DNA of 64,000 nucleotides from the NCBI GenBank assembly GCA_046318595.1, contig JBKCTV010000010.1, positions 1-64,000 on the forward strand, given 5' to 3'. A program made the position numbers and the translations under genes. Source of the stretch: DAITMV01 sp046318595 (GTDB lineage Bacteria; Pseudomonadota; Gammaproteobacteria; Burkholderiales; Burkholderiaceae_B). The notes beneath the pieces were generated by a model. That model had not been told where the DNA came from and ran no database searches. It saw only the letters and a program-made list of their open reading frames with translations. Every line of letters begins with the position of its first letter. The stretch's first letter is position 1. This document shows positions 7,605 through 16,785 of this stretch, one piece after another.

Positions 7605-9293
7605 ATGTCCGAACTCGCCAGCACCCAGACAGCACCACTCGAAGTCAACAGTGCCTCGCCTATCATCACGCGAATTTTTCGTGGTTTGGAAGGGGTGTCG
7701 GGACGCAACAAACTAGCCTTGCTGATCGGTATTCCCATTTTGATCGCGGTGTTGTCCTCCGCCCTGCTCTGGTCGCGCGACGCCACCTACAAAGTTTTAT
7801 TTTCGAACGTCAGTGACGCAGACGGCGGAGCCATCATCGCTGCGCTCACGCAAATGAACGTTCCTTATCGCCATAGTGACAACGGCAACGCGATTCTGGT
7901 ACCAATGGACAAAGTACACGACGCACGGCTCAAACTCGCCAGCCAGGGTTTACCCAAAGGCAGCGTCGTCGGCTTCGAACTTCTGGAGAATCAAAAGCTC
8001 GGCATCACGCAGTTCCAGGAACAAGTTAACTATCAGCGGGCGCTCGAAGGCGAACTGGCGCGCTCCATCAGCTCGATGGGCTCGGTAAATCGGGCACGTG
8101 TGCATTTGGCGATTCCCAAGCCCAGCATCTTTTTACGGGATCAGCAAAAGCCGACCGCGTCGGTGGTGCTGAACTTGCACGGGGGCCGGGTACTGGATAA
8201 AACCCAGATCCAGGGTATCGTTCATCTGGTTGCGTCGAGCGTGCCGGATTTGTCACCGAAAAATGTCAGCATCGTCGATCAAACCGGCAGCCTGCTGACC
8301 AGCAACGCCAACGACAACGCTCTGATGGACGCCACGCAAGCCACTTATGTACAGACGCTGGAGAACAACTATGCCAAACGGGTCAGCGACATTCTCGTGC
8401 CCATTTTCGGCGAAGACAATATCCGCGCCACCGTCACTGCGGATGTCGACTTCTCCCAGACAGAAAACACCGAAGAAACCTATAAGCCCAACGCCGACCC
8501 CACAGCCTCCGCGATACGCAGTCAGCAAACGACCGAAAACTCGTCTGGTACGCCAGCCAACCCCCAGGGCGTTCCCGGCACCCTGAGCAACCAGCCACCG
8601 GGCGCCGCGACCGCGCCGATCGGTGCCAACCCGCAAGCGGGTTTACCGTCCGGCAACGGCCAGGCCAGCGCCGCCCCGACGAGCTCAAGCAAAAACTCGA
8701 CCGTCAACTACGAGGTCGACAAATCGGTCAAGTACACCAAAGCGCAGGTCGGCGTCATCAAACGTTTATCCGCCGCAGTCGTCGTCAACAATAAAAACAT
8801 TCTCGGCCCAAAGGGCGAGTCGAAATCAGTGGCACTGAGCCCCGAAGAGATCGAACAGATCCGTTCTCTCGTCAGAGAGGCCGTCGGCTTCAACAAAGAC
8901 CGCGGCGATACCGTCAACGTCGTGAATCAGATTTTCACCAAAACCGAGGAAAAACCGATCCCGCTCTGGCAAAACCAGGACGTCATGGACCTGGCGAAAT
9001 CGTTTGGCCTGCCACTCGGCGTAGCAGCCGTGGCTGCCCTGCTGATCTTCGGTCTGTTCAAACCGATGCTGCAAACCAAAGCGGGGGGTGCAGAGAACGG
9101 CGGAGACTTATTACCATCGGGCGAGCGGCTTTCCACAGTCGTCGGCGAAGACGATCGCGAAATGCTGGCGCAAATCGCCAATGAAGAAGAAACCAACCGC
9201 AAGAAAGCCCGCATGGAAGAGTTGCGAAGACTCGCAAAAGACAACCCGCAACTCGTTGCCAGCATCGTTAAAAACTGGGTAACAGGAGAATAA
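7605..9293 (+). CDS. fliF: Flagellar MS-ring protein FliF
   Basis: A 562-residue inner-membrane protein that forms the MS ring. A first membrane segment lies near residues 39-60 (LALLIGIPILIAVLSSALLW). The periplasmic ring-building domains follow, for example EGELARSISSMGSVNRARVH. A Gly/Pro/Asn-rich loop covers about 290-360, and a second membrane segment is near 465-482 (LPLGVAAVAALLIFGLF). The cytoplasmic tail, which binds FliG, ends in PQLVASIVKNWV. The gene begins the fliFGHIJK operon and fliG starts one base after its stop. Confidence 0.97.
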   Translation: MSELASTQTAPLEVNSASPIITRIFRGLEGVSGRNKLALLIGIPILIAVLSSALLWSRDATYKVLFSNVSDADGGAIIAALTQMNVPYRHSDNGNAILVPMDKVHDARLKLASQGLPKGSVVGFELLENQKLGITQFQEQVNYQRALEGELARSISSMGSVNRARVHLAIPKPSIFLRDQQKPTASVVLNLHGGRVLDKTQIQGIVHLVASSVPDLSPKNVSIVDQTGSLLTSNANDNALMDATQATYVQTLENNYAKRVSDILVPIFGEDNIRATVTADVDFSQTENTEETYKPNADPTASAIRSQQTTENSSGTPANPQGVPGTLSNQPPGAATAPIGANPQAGLPSGNGQASAAPTSSSKNSTVNYEVDKSVKYTKAQVGVIKRLSAAVVVNNKNILGPKGESKSVALSPEEIEQIRSLVREAVGFNKDRGDTVNVVNQIFTKTEEKPIPLWQNQDVMDLAKSFGLPLGVAAVAALLIFGLFKPMLQTKAGGAENGGDLLPSGERLSTVVGEDDREMLAQIANEEETNRKKARMEELRRLAKDNPQLVASIVKNWVTGE

Positions 9294-9294
9294 C

Positions 9295-10296
9295 GTGGCG
9301 AATGCTGAAGTCGGTACCGAAAAAGGCGCCATCCTGATGCTATCACTCGGCGAAGAGGAAGCCGCCGAAGTGCTGCGCTATTTAGGGCCGAAAGAGGTTC
9401 AAAAACTGGGCACTATGATGTCCAAGATCAAGAACGTGCCGCAGGAGAGAATCGACGAAATCACCGATGAGTTCATCGACTCGATGGGCAATCAAACCAC
9501 GCTCGGCCTGGACTCCGACACCTACATCCGCTCGGTTCTGAACAAGGCACTGGGTAACGAAAAAGCCGGTTTCCTGCTCGACCGTATCTTGCACGGCGGC
9601 GATACGGCCGGCATCGAAGGCCTGAAATGGATGGATGCCGGCGACGTGTGCGAGCTCATCAAGAACGAGCATCCGCAGATCATCGCCACCATTTTGGTTC
9701 ACTTGGAACGTGATCATGCCGCAGGGATCATCAATAAATTTTCCGAGCGACTGCGCACCGACGTCGTGCTGCGCATCTCGACCATCGCCGGCATTCAACC
9801 GAACGCCTTGAAAGAACTCAACGGCGTGTTATCCAAAGTTCTGGCCGGCGGCGACCACCTCAAGAAATCCATGCTGGGCGGTGCCAAAGCAGCCGCCGAA
9901 ATTCTTAATTTCGCCGGTGGGGCCACCGAGCAGGCGGTCATGGAGTCGATTCGCGAATACGACGCAGACCTGGCGCAAAAAATTCAGGACGAAATGTTCG
10001 TGTTCGAAAACATCATGGACATCGACGACCGCGGCATTCAAACGGTGCTGCGCGAGGTTCAGGGCGACATGCTGGTCATTTCGCTCAAGGGCGCCGCCGA
10101 AGAGCTGCGCGAAAAAATCTTCAAGAACATGTCCAGCCGGGCCGCCGAAAGCTTGCGCGATGACCTCGAAAGCCGCGGACCGGTGCGTCTGTCCGAAGTC
10201 GAATCGGCGCAGAAAGAAATTCTCAAAATCATCAAACGCCTGTCCGACGAAGGGCAAATCGTGATGGCCGGCGGAGGCGACGATGCCTTCGTATGA
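9295..10296 (+). CDS. fliG: Flagellar motor switch protein FliG
   Basis: A 333-residue FliG of full length. It has the N-terminal FliF-binding domain (GAILMLSLGEEEAAEVLRYL), the middle domain with the EHPQ motif (NEHPQIIATILVHLE) and the C-terminal torque domain (AAEELREKIFKNMSSRAAES) whose charged helix meets the MotA stator. The GTG start follows AGGAG at good spacing. The 3' end overlaps fliH by 14 bases. Confidence 0.98.
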   Translation: MANAEVGTEKGAILMLSLGEEEAAEVLRYLGPKEVQKLGTMMSKIKNVPQERIDEITDEFIDSMGNQTTLGLDSDTYIRSVLNKALGNEKAGFLLDRILHGGDTAGIEGLKWMDAGDVCELIKNEHPQIIATILVHLERDHAAGIINKFSERLRTDVVLRISTIAGIQPNALKELNGVLSKVLAGGDHLKKSMLGGAKAAAEILNFAGGATEQAVMESIREYDADLAQKIQDEMFVFENIMDIDDRGIQTVLREVQGDMLVISLKGAAEELREKIFKNMSSRAAESLRDDLESRGPVRLSEVESAQKEILKIIKRLSDEGQIVMAGGGDDAFV

Positions 10297-11002
10297 CCGC
10301 ATCCTGCGGGGCGGCGACGCCGCGCTTCTGCGCACCTGGAACATTGCCGACATGGCCAATCTCACGCCGGCCGCGCAAGCCGAAGCGGCCGAACTCTTAG
10401 ATCAAGAGGCCACGCAGCGCGCTCTCCAGGAAAGCCTGCGCCAGGCGGCGCTGGACGCCGAACAAGACCGCCAAGCCGCCCTGGAAAAAGCTCGTGAGGA
10501 AGGTTTCGACGCTGGCTACGACGCCGGTTGGCAACAGGCCGGCCAAGAGCGACAGCAGTTGGTACGCCTGGGAACAACGCTCAGCGAAGAAATCGAACAA
10601 CTCCACGAACACCTCGGCGAAGCAGTATTGCGCCTGGCCCTGCAAACGGCGAGGCGGGTTGTGCTCGACAGCATCGCGATTCAGCCCGATGGTGTCGCGG
10701 TACTGCTGAATCAGGCTTTGGACGGTTTGAAGCAGCCTCTGCGGCAACTGGTCGTGCAGGCGCACCCCGACTGTACCCGCTTATTGCGAGCTCAGTTCGG
10801 GGATGGCGCGGAGCTCGGCGGATTGCGTATCGTAGAAGACGCCAGTTTGGCGATAGGCGGATTTCGTCTGCAATATGCCGACGGCGATCTCGATATGTCG
10901 GTCGAATCCCGCTGGGAACGGGTGGTCGGCACGTTGACCCGCGACACGGCCTTGACTGACTGGCAGACCACGCCGGCCCCGGATGGCGACAACGCAACAT
11001 GA
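10283..11002 (+). CDS. fliH: Flagellar export ATPase regulator FliH
   Basis: A 239-residue FliH. It has a Glu/Gln/Ala-rich N-terminal coiled coil containing the GxxxG-like series EEGFDAGYDAGWQQA, and a C-terminal V-ATPase E-subunit-like domain. FliH dimers bind FliI, hold down its ATPase activity and attach it to FliN at the C ring. The start overlaps fliG, and the stop lies 16 bases before the preferred fliI start. Confidence 0.92.
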   Translation: MPSYDRILRGGDAALLRTWNIADMANLTPAAQAEAAELLDQEATQRALQESLRQAALDAEQDRQAALEKAREEGFDAGYDAGWQQAGQERQQLVRLGTTLSEEIEQLHEHLGEAVLRLALQTARRVVLDSIAIQPDGVAVLLNQALDGLKQPLRQLVVQAHPDCTRLLRAQFGDGAELGGLRIVEDASLAIGGFRLQYADGDLDMSVESRWERVVGTLTRDTALTDWQTTPAPDGDNAT

Positions 11003-11018
11003 TGGAAAAGACGCAACG

Positions 11019-12437
11019 ATGACGGCTGTTCTAGATTGGTTGAGCGACTGCACGGCGCTGGTCGAAACACAGGACCCGGTCGCGGCGAGCGGCCGCCTGA
11101 TACGGATCACCGGCCTGGTGATGGAAGCAGTCGGCCTGCGTTTGCCAGTCGGCAGCATGTGTCAGGTGATGCAAAGCGGCATGGCGCCGGTCGATGCCGA
11201 AGTGGTCGGCTTCGCCGGCGAAAAACTGTTCCTCATGCCCAGCGCCGATGTGTCCGGCTTGGCGCCGGGTGCTCGCATCGTCGTGCAGGAGCCACCGAGC
11301 ACCTTGCCCAAGATCGGCAAACGAACCCCGCCGCGCCGCCGGATGGCCGACCGCACCAAACATTTACCGGTCGGCGACGGGCTGTTGGGCCGAATCATCG
11401 ACGCCGCTGGCCGGCCGCTCGACCGCCTGGGCGAGTTGCATTTCGAAAAACGGGCGCCGCTGACCAACCGCCCCATCAACCCGATCGAGCGCGAACCGAT
11501 CAAAGAGCCGATCGACGTCGGCGTGCGCGCCATCAATGCGCTACTGACCGTCGGTCGCGGCCAGCGGATCGGCTTATTCGCGGGCTCGGGCGTCGGCAAG
11601 AGCGTCTTGCTCGGCATGATGGCGCGCTACAGTACGGCGGATCGCGTCGTCGTCGGTCTGATCGGCGAACGCGGCCGGGAAGTAAAAGAGTTCATCGAAC
11701 AGATTCTGGGCGAGGAAGGCCTCAAGCGCTCGGTCGTGATCGCTGCACCGGCCGACGCGCCGCCGCTCATGCGCTTACAGGGTGCCGCCTACACGACCCT
11801 GGTCGCCGAACATTTTCGCGATCAGGGACACAACGTTCTGATGATCATGGACTCGCTGACGCGCTATGCCATGGCGCAACGCGAAATCGCCCTGGCCATT
11901 GGCGAGCCGCCAGCGACCAAGGGCTATCCTCCATCGGTATTCGCCAAGCTGCCCGCGCTGGTCGAACGCGCCGGCAACGGCACCAGCGGTGGCGGCTCGA
12001 TCACGGCGTTTTATACCGTATTGACCGAAGGCGACGATCAGCAGGACCCGATCGCAGACGCGGCACGAGCCATTCTCGACGGCCACTTCGTGTTGTCGCG
12101 CTCGCTCGCCGAAGCCGGCCATTACCCGGCAATCGATATCGAACAGTCGATATCGCGTGCCATGCACAACATCGTACCGAGCGCCCACCTGGACAGCGCA
12201 CGGCAGTTGAAAAGCGCGTTTTCGAAAGTACAGCGCAACCGCGACCTCATCACGGTGGGCGCGTACGCCGCTGGCGCCGACCCGGCGCTGGACCGCGCAT
12301 TGGCCCTCTTTCCACAAATCGAATTTTTACTCCAACAAACCATGAACGAAAAATGCAGCTACGCCGACAGTCTGTCGGCCCTCCAGGCCATTTACCCAGA
12401 GTCCGCCGGCAAAACCAAAACCGCGGTGGCCGCATGA
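11019..12437 (+). CDS. fliI: Flagellum-specific ATPase FliI
   Basis: A 472-residue F1-beta-like ATPase that energises type III flagellar export. The Walker A motif AGSGVGKS is at about residues 188-195, followed by GLIGERGREVKEFIEQ, the Walker B stretch VLMIMDSLTRYA and the FliI-family PPATKGYPPSVFAKLP. An in-frame ATG at 10983 would add 12 residues but overlaps fliH. The ATG at 11019 gives a protein start (MTAVLDWL) closer to the family. The stop overlaps fliJ by four bases. Confidence 0.97.
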   Translation: MTAVLDWLSDCTALVETQDPVAASGRLIRITGLVMEAVGLRLPVGSMCQVMQSGMAPVDAEVVGFAGEKLFLMPSADVSGLAPGARIVVQEPPSTLPKIGKRTPPRRRMADRTKHLPVGDGLLGRIIDAAGRPLDRLGELHFEKRAPLTNRPINPIEREPIKEPIDVGVRAINALLTVGRGQRIGLFAGSGVGKSVLLGMMARYSTADRVVVGLIGERGREVKEFIEQILGEEGLKRSVVIAAPADAPPLMRLQGAAYTTLVAEHFRDQGHNVLMIMDSLTRYAMAQREIALAIGEPPATKGYPPSVFAKLPALVERAGNGTSGGGSITAFYTVLTEGDDQQDPIADAARAILDGHFVLSRSLAEAGHYPAIDIEQSISRAMHNIVPSAHLDSARQLKSAFSKVQRNRDLITVGAYAAGADPALDRALALFPQIEFLLQQTMNEKCSYADSLSALQAIYPESAGKTKTAVAA

Positions 12438-12877
12438 GCCAGGCGCTCTTTGCCCTGATCGACCTGACCGAAGACAAAGTTGATCAGGCCAGCCGCGCAC
12501 TGGCGCTTGCCCGTCAGCATCATCAGACAGCAATCGAACGCCTCGGACTGGTCGAGGGTTACCGCGATCAATATCAGCAAGGCGTCGCCGGTGAAGCGAT
12601 GCAGGGCGTGAGCGGCCAACGGCTGCGGCATCAGCATCACTTCATCGAACGTCTGCACGATGCCGTTCGGCAGCAAACACAGGACGTGCATTTCAAGGCA
12701 CAAGCCATCGAAGCCGCATTACAAAAATGGCAATTGGCCCAGACCGATTTGAAAAAATATCAAGTGCTGCTCGACCGCGCCACTTTGGCCGCCCGGCGCA
12801 AGCAAGACAAAAGTGAACAAAAAGCCAACGACGAATATGCTGCGCGGATTTACCGCGCCAACTGCAGTGGAGGTTGA
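12434..12877 (+). CDS. fliJ: Flagellar export protein FliJ
   Basis: A 147-residue, almost entirely helical, highly charged protein (for example ALARQHHQTAIERLGL and RHQHHFIERLHDAVRQQTQD), as expected for FliJ. FliJ is the coiled-coil stalk in the FliI hexamer and links it to FlhA. The ATG at 12434 overlaps the fliI stop (ATGA). The same reading frame is open far upstream through fliI, but only this last part is a real gene. Confidence 0.9.
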   Translation: MSQALFALIDLTEDKVDQASRALALARQHHQTAIERLGLVEGYRDQYQQGVAGEAMQGVSGQRLRHQHHFIERLHDAVRQQTQDVHFKAQAIEAALQKWQLAQTDLKKYQVLLDRATLAARRKQDKSEQKANDEYAARIYRANCSGG

Positions 12878-12878
12878 G

Positions 12879-14411
12879 ATGCCCGTACAAAACTTACCCC
12901 AGACCGAGCGTACTAATATCGCCAACGCTTTGGCGGCATCGCTCGGCAAAACACGGCAGACGACACTGAATACCGGCTTTCAAATTTTATTCGACAACTT
13001 GGTTCAAAGCGAACAAACTGAAGAGCCGGGCCCGCGCCACCTAAGCGAGCGCAAAAAAGAAAGCGCCGTACCCGCAACGAGCGAAAGCGGGCCGACGGTC
13101 GACTGGACAGCCGGCCCGCAATCCCTCAACCCGTCTTTATTGAGCGCCGCAACGCCGGTCAAGGCGGCGCAACACGCACCGGACGAAAAAGTCACGACCG
13201 AGGCGACCGACCGCCCTGCGGGTCGCTCGGACACCACCGCCGGAGACGCGGACACCACCGCAAAAAACGCCGGTGTTGCATCCGACAACGCCGAAAAAAC
13301 GACGACCGACGAATCCAATGCCGCCTGGGCCGCTACCGACGCGGACAGTGCTAACGACGCCAATACAGAGCCCGTGCCGGACAGCGCCGCAACGGGCGGT
13401 CCGAATGCTCCAGTCCTGGATGCCGGGCTCGCCAGCAAACCGTTCACGGCAGCCACGACCGCAGTAGTACAAACCCAAGTAGTACACCCCCAAACAGAAA
13501 AGACAGCAATCGCCGCCAGCCTGCTCGACCACGATCAAAAGACGGCGGCGATCGCGCCTTCCGATCTGCCGACCAGCCAGCAGCCGGTCATCGAATCGCA
13601 ACCCAAGCCGAGCATCGACTCAGCACTGCGCGGCATCCGGAAAAAAGAAGTCGCCACCACCGACACGGCAGTCACCGGCGCCACGGCCCACGAAGAAGCT
13701 GTACTGCCGGTCTCGCCCATCACTGCAACCGACAAGAAAACTGCCACCTTCGACCATAAGGCGCCTGATACTCCCGCCGCCCTGCACGCGGCTCCATCGA
13801 CCGCAAGTCTGCAAACCAAGGCGGTCGAGACCTCGGACACAGCCGAAAGCATCGAGTCGGCGAAAACCGTCGGCAATAAGCCAGGCTCGCCCCCTTTCGG
13901 CCTCAACGCAGGCGCGACGATCAGTGCCGGCACCAGCACGTCAGCAACCACGGTCAAGATCGCCGCACCGCTCGGCACTCCCCGCTTCCCGGCGGAGATG
14001 TCGCAGAAAATCGTCTGGATGGTCAGCCGCGACTTAACGCAGGCCGACATCAAGATCCACCCCGAAGCGCTGGGCCCGATCAATCTTAAATTACAGATGC
14101 GGGGCAACGAAGCCCAGCTCACCATCGCCGCGCAAGACCCGCAAGCGCAGCAATTGCTCAGCCAGGCAGTACCCGCCTTGAAAGAAATTTTGTCGCAAAG
14201 CGGCATTCAATTGAATGACGTGCAGGTCAGCGGCGGCGGCGCCGACGGTGGGGCCAGCCAGTCTGGTTCGGGCCGGCAACAATCGTCTTCCGAACCGTCA
14301 CCCCAGTCCGGTCGATCGGCCCGCGATACTCTCCCAGCGGGCTCCCTTATCGCCGACGGCTCACCCGAGCAGCGCAGTACCACGCCGGGGGGTGTAGATT
14401 TATACGCATAA
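12879..14411 (+). CDS. fliK: Flagellar hook-length control protein FliK
   Basis: A 510-residue secreted ruler protein. The first about 370 residues are Ala/Thr/Asp-rich and disordered, and the C-terminal switch domain is clear: VWMVSRDLTQADIKIHPEAL, then GPINLKLQMRGNEAQLTIAA and ALKEILSQSGIQLNDVQVSG. The tail is Gly/Ser/Gln-rich. TGGAGG ends 5 bases before the ATG at 12879, which is preferred to an upstream in-frame ATG inside fliJ. This is the canonical FliK of the locus; another FliK-like gene lies at 4760-5998. Confidence 0.94.
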   Translation: MPVQNLPQTERTNIANALAASLGKTRQTTLNTGFQILFDNLVQSEQTEEPGPRHLSERKKESAVPATSESGPTVDWTAGPQSLNPSLLSAATPVKAAQHAPDEKVTTEATDRPAGRSDTTAGDADTTAKNAGVASDNAEKTTTDESNAAWAATDADSANDANTEPVPDSAATGGPNAPVLDAGLASKPFTAATTAVVQTQVVHPQTEKTAIAASLLDHDQKTAAIAPSDLPTSQQPVIESQPKPSIDSALRGIRKKEVATTDTAVTGATAHEEAVLPVSPITATDKKTATFDHKAPDTPAALHAAPSTASLQTKAVETSDTAESIESAKTVGNKPGSPPFGLNAGATISAGTSTSATTVKIAAPLGTPRFPAEMSQKIVWMVSRDLTQADIKIHPEALGPINLKLQMRGNEAQLTIAAQDPQAQQLLSQAVPALKEILSQSGIQLNDVQVSGGGADGGASQSGSGRQQSSSEPSPQSGRSARDTLPAGSLIADGSPEQRSTTPGGVDLYA

Positions 14412-14450
14412 GTTGATAATGGTCGAATAGATGAAACAGGGGAGATGAGG

Positions 14451-14957
14451 ATGGCGAAGCCTGCTGTAGCGGCTGCTGGCACAGATGCGGTGCCGAAAAA
14501 AAGCAACATGAAGCTGATCGTCCTCGTGCTGGTGGTCGTCATGCTGCTCAGCGGTGGCGCCGGTGCTTTCCTAATGATGAAGGCCAAGAAAAAACCAAAA
14601 ACGGAAGCGGCCGAAGAATCCCATGAAGCAGAAAAACACGGCCCGCCCGTCTTCACGCAGCTCGAGCCCTTCGTCGTCAACCTTAACGACGCAGGCAGCG
14701 AACGCTATCTGCAGGTCGGCATCGCTTTCGAGGTCAAGGATGCCAAAATCAGCGAGCTCGTCAAAGCGTATACGCCCATTCTGCGCAGTCGCATTTTACT
14801 CGTACTGACCAGCAAGGAAGTCAAGGACGTCGGCACCATCGAAGGCAAGCAGAAGGTCATGGATGAGCTGCTCGACATGGCCCGTGAAACGATCGCCGGG
14901 CCCACGAAGGACAAGGGAATCGTGGACGTGCATTTCTCCAGCTTCGTCATTCAGTAG
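14451..14957 (+). CDS. fliL: Flagellar basal body-associated protein FliL
   Basis: A 168-residue single-pass inner-membrane protein. The membrane segment (IVLVLVVVMLLSGGAGAFLM) lies near residues 20-42, followed by a Lys/Glu-rich linker and a periplasmic stomatin-like domain (FTQLEPFVVNLND, RYLQVGIAFEV, TKDKGIVDVHFSSFVIQ). FliL supports the stators under load. GGGGAG lies 6 bases before the ATG at 14451; an ATG at 14445 touches it and is rejected. It is the first gene of fliLMNOPQR. Confidence 0.95.
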   Translation: MAKPAVAAAGTDAVPKKSNMKLIVLVLVVVMLLSGGAGAFLMMKAKKKPKTEAAEESHEAEKHGPPVFTQLEPFVVNLNDAGSERYLQVGIAFEVKDAKISELVKAYTPILRSRILLVLTSKEVKDVGTIEGKQKVMDELLDMARETIAGPTKDKGIVDVHFSSFVIQ

Positions 14958-14971
14958 GAACGGAACGCATC

Positions 14972-16015
14972 ATGCCGGCTGATTTTCTTTCTCAGGACGA
15001 AGTCGACGCACTGCTGCGCGGTGTCAACGGCGAAGAGGAAAACAGGACGGCCGACGCCACCAGCGAGTCGGTGCGGCCTTACAACCTGGCAACTCAGGAG
15101 CGGATCGTCCGCGGCCGGATGCCGACGCTCGAAATCATCAACGAACGGTTTGCGCGATTTTTGCGCTTGGGCATGTTTCATTTCATGCGCCGCAACCCGG
15201 AAATTTCGGTAGGTACGGTCAAAGTCATCAAATACAACGAATTCATCCGGAATCTGGTCGTGCCGACCAACCTGAACATCGTCGTACTCAAACCCCTGCG
15301 CGGCAACACCTTATTCATTTTCGACCCGAGCCTGGTGTTTGCCGTCATCGATAATTTATTCGGCAGCGACGGACGCTTTCACACCCGGGTCGAAGGGCGC
15401 GACTTCACCCCGACCGAACAGCGCATCATCGCCAATATGCTTGAGGTCGTGTTCGAAGAATACGCCAAATCCTGGATGCCGGTTTTTCCGCTGCAACCCG
15501 AATTTTTACGCGCGGAAATGCACACCCAATTCGCAAATATTGCCACGCCATCGGAAATCGTCGTCACCAATTCGTTCGCCATCGAGCTGGGCGCCGGCGG
15601 TGGGTCGCTGCATATCTGCATGCCGTACTCGACCATCGAGCCGATCCGCGACATGCTCTACAGCAGCATGCAGGGCGATCAGGCCGAGCCTGATCGGCGC
15701 TGGCTGAAAATGCTGAAAAAGCAGGTCCAGCAGGCCGATGTCGAAGTCATCGCCAAGCTGTCGCAGGCACGTTTGAGCATCGGAGAAGTCATGCACCTAC
15801 GAAAAGGCGACGTCATTCCGCTCGATATCGCACCGCACATTGAAGCCTCGGTCGATAACGTACCGCTGTTCGAATGCAGTTACGGCACCAGCCGTGGACA
15901 GTACGCCATTCGTGTAGAAAAAAGCCTGACGTTTTCGTCCAGCGACAACAACCCAATAGACGAGCCCACCGCATCGGTAGCCACGGCTGCAGTAACCGGA
16001 GAACAAAATGCCTGA
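14972..16015 (+). CDS. fliM: Flagellar motor switch protein FliM
   Basis: A 347-residue C-ring protein. The N-terminal CheY-P binding peptide is intact (LSQDEVDALLRGVNG), followed by the CheC-like middle domain (ERFARFLRLGMFHFMRRNPE) and a SpoA C-terminal domain with VMHLRKGDVIPLDI. The protein ends in a Thr/Ala-rich tail. The stop overlaps the fliN start by 8 bases. Function: it passes chemotaxis signals to FliG. Confidence 0.98.
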   Translation: MPADFLSQDEVDALLRGVNGEEENRTADATSESVRPYNLATQERIVRGRMPTLEIINERFARFLRLGMFHFMRRNPEISVGTVKVIKYNEFIRNLVVPTNLNIVVLKPLRGNTLFIFDPSLVFAVIDNLFGSDGRFHTRVEGRDFTPTEQRIIANMLEVVFEEYAKSWMPVFPLQPEFLRAEMHTQFANIATPSEIVVTNSFAIELGAGGGSLHICMPYSTIEPIRDMLYSSMQGDQAEPDRRWLKMLKKQVQQADVEVIAKLSQARLSIGEVMHLRKGDVIPLDIAPHIEASVDNVPLFECSYGTSRGQYAIRVEKSLTFSSSDNNPIDEPTASVATAAVTGEQNA

Positions 16016-16433
16016 CAACAACACCGACGCGAGCGACGACTGGGCTGCCGCTCTGGCCGAGCAGACGAGCTCGACCGGCAATCCCGCCCCAGAAAGCGCT
16101 GCTGCGCTGGCCAAACCGGCCGGCGCCAACCTGTTTCAAACGTTTTCTGATACGGTCGTGGCGGCCACCCAAAACGACCTGGAAATGATCGTCGACATCC
16201 CCGTCCAGTTGACGGTCGAACTCGGCAGGACCAAGATTCCGATCAAACACATCCTGCAATTGGCGCAAGGTTCGGTCATCGAACTCGACGGTATGGCCGG
16301 CGAGCCGATGGATGTCCTGGTGAACGGCTGCCTGATCGCCCAGGGCGAAGTCGTGGTCGTCAACGATAAGTTCGGAATTCGTTTGACTGATATCATTACC
16401 CCTTCGGAACGGCTACGCAAACTGAATCGATGA
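16008..16433 (+). CDS. fliN: Flagellar motor switch protein FliN
   Basis: A 141-residue FliN. A variable Ala/Thr-rich N-terminus of about 60 residues is followed by the SpoA domain (DIPVQLTVELGRTKIPIKHI, LAQGSVIELDGMAGEPMDVL, GEVVVVNDKFGIRLTDI). FliN forms the lower C ring and docks the FliH-FliI complex. It overlaps fliM by 8 bases and fliO by four. Confidence 0.97.
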   Translation: MPDNNTDASDDWAAALAEQTSSTGNPAPESAAALAKPAGANLFQTFSDTVVAATQNDLEMIVDIPVQLTVELGRTKIPIKHILQLAQGSVIELDGMAGEPMDVLVNGCLIAQGEVVVVNDKFGIRLTDIITPSERLRKLNR

Positions 16434-16780
16434 CGACTACTCCCGTAGAATCCGTAGCCAGCACCTCGCTGATGCCGGGCATCTTTGCGATGCTCTTGGT
16501 GATTTTGCTGCTGCTGGGCCTGACCTGGTTTCTGAAGCGCGCCGGCGTCGCCCGGCTTGGAGGCCAGGGCGGCTTTATGAAGGTGCTGTCGGTCGCCAAC
16601 CTCGGTACCCGCGAAAAAATCGCTCTGGTCGAGATCGGCGAAACCTGGCTAGTGCTGGGCATGACTCCCTCGACCATCAACACCCTGCATGTTTTCCCAA
16701 AGGGCAGCTTCGAATTGCCTGGCACCAGAGACACGGCCCAGGCGTTCGCCAAACTGCTCGAACGCGTCAAGCGACCCTGA
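16430..16780 (+). CDS. fliO: Flagellar biosynthetic protein FliO
   Basis: A 116-residue bitopic membrane protein. A membrane helix lies near residues 16-37 (GIFAMLLVILLLLGLTWFLK) and a small cytoplasmic beta-rich domain follows (VLSVANLGTREKIALVEIGE). FliO helps assemble the FliP ring of the export gate. The ATGA overlap with fliN and the 5-base gap to fliP support an operon. Confidence 0.93.
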   Translation: MTTTPVESVASTSLMPGIFAMLLVILLLLGLTWFLKRAGVARLGGQGGFMKVLSVANLGTREKIALVEIGETWLVLGMTPSTINTLHVFPKGSFELPGTRDTAQAFAKLLERVKRP

Positions 16781-16785
16781 AAGCC

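Noticed and set aside
11036..12433. Long plus-strand open frame through fliI continuing into fliJ
   Set aside because: Its composition is very rich in Arg and low in hydrophobic residues, as for an out-of-frame reading of GC-rich DNA. Only the last part, from 12434, is fliJ.
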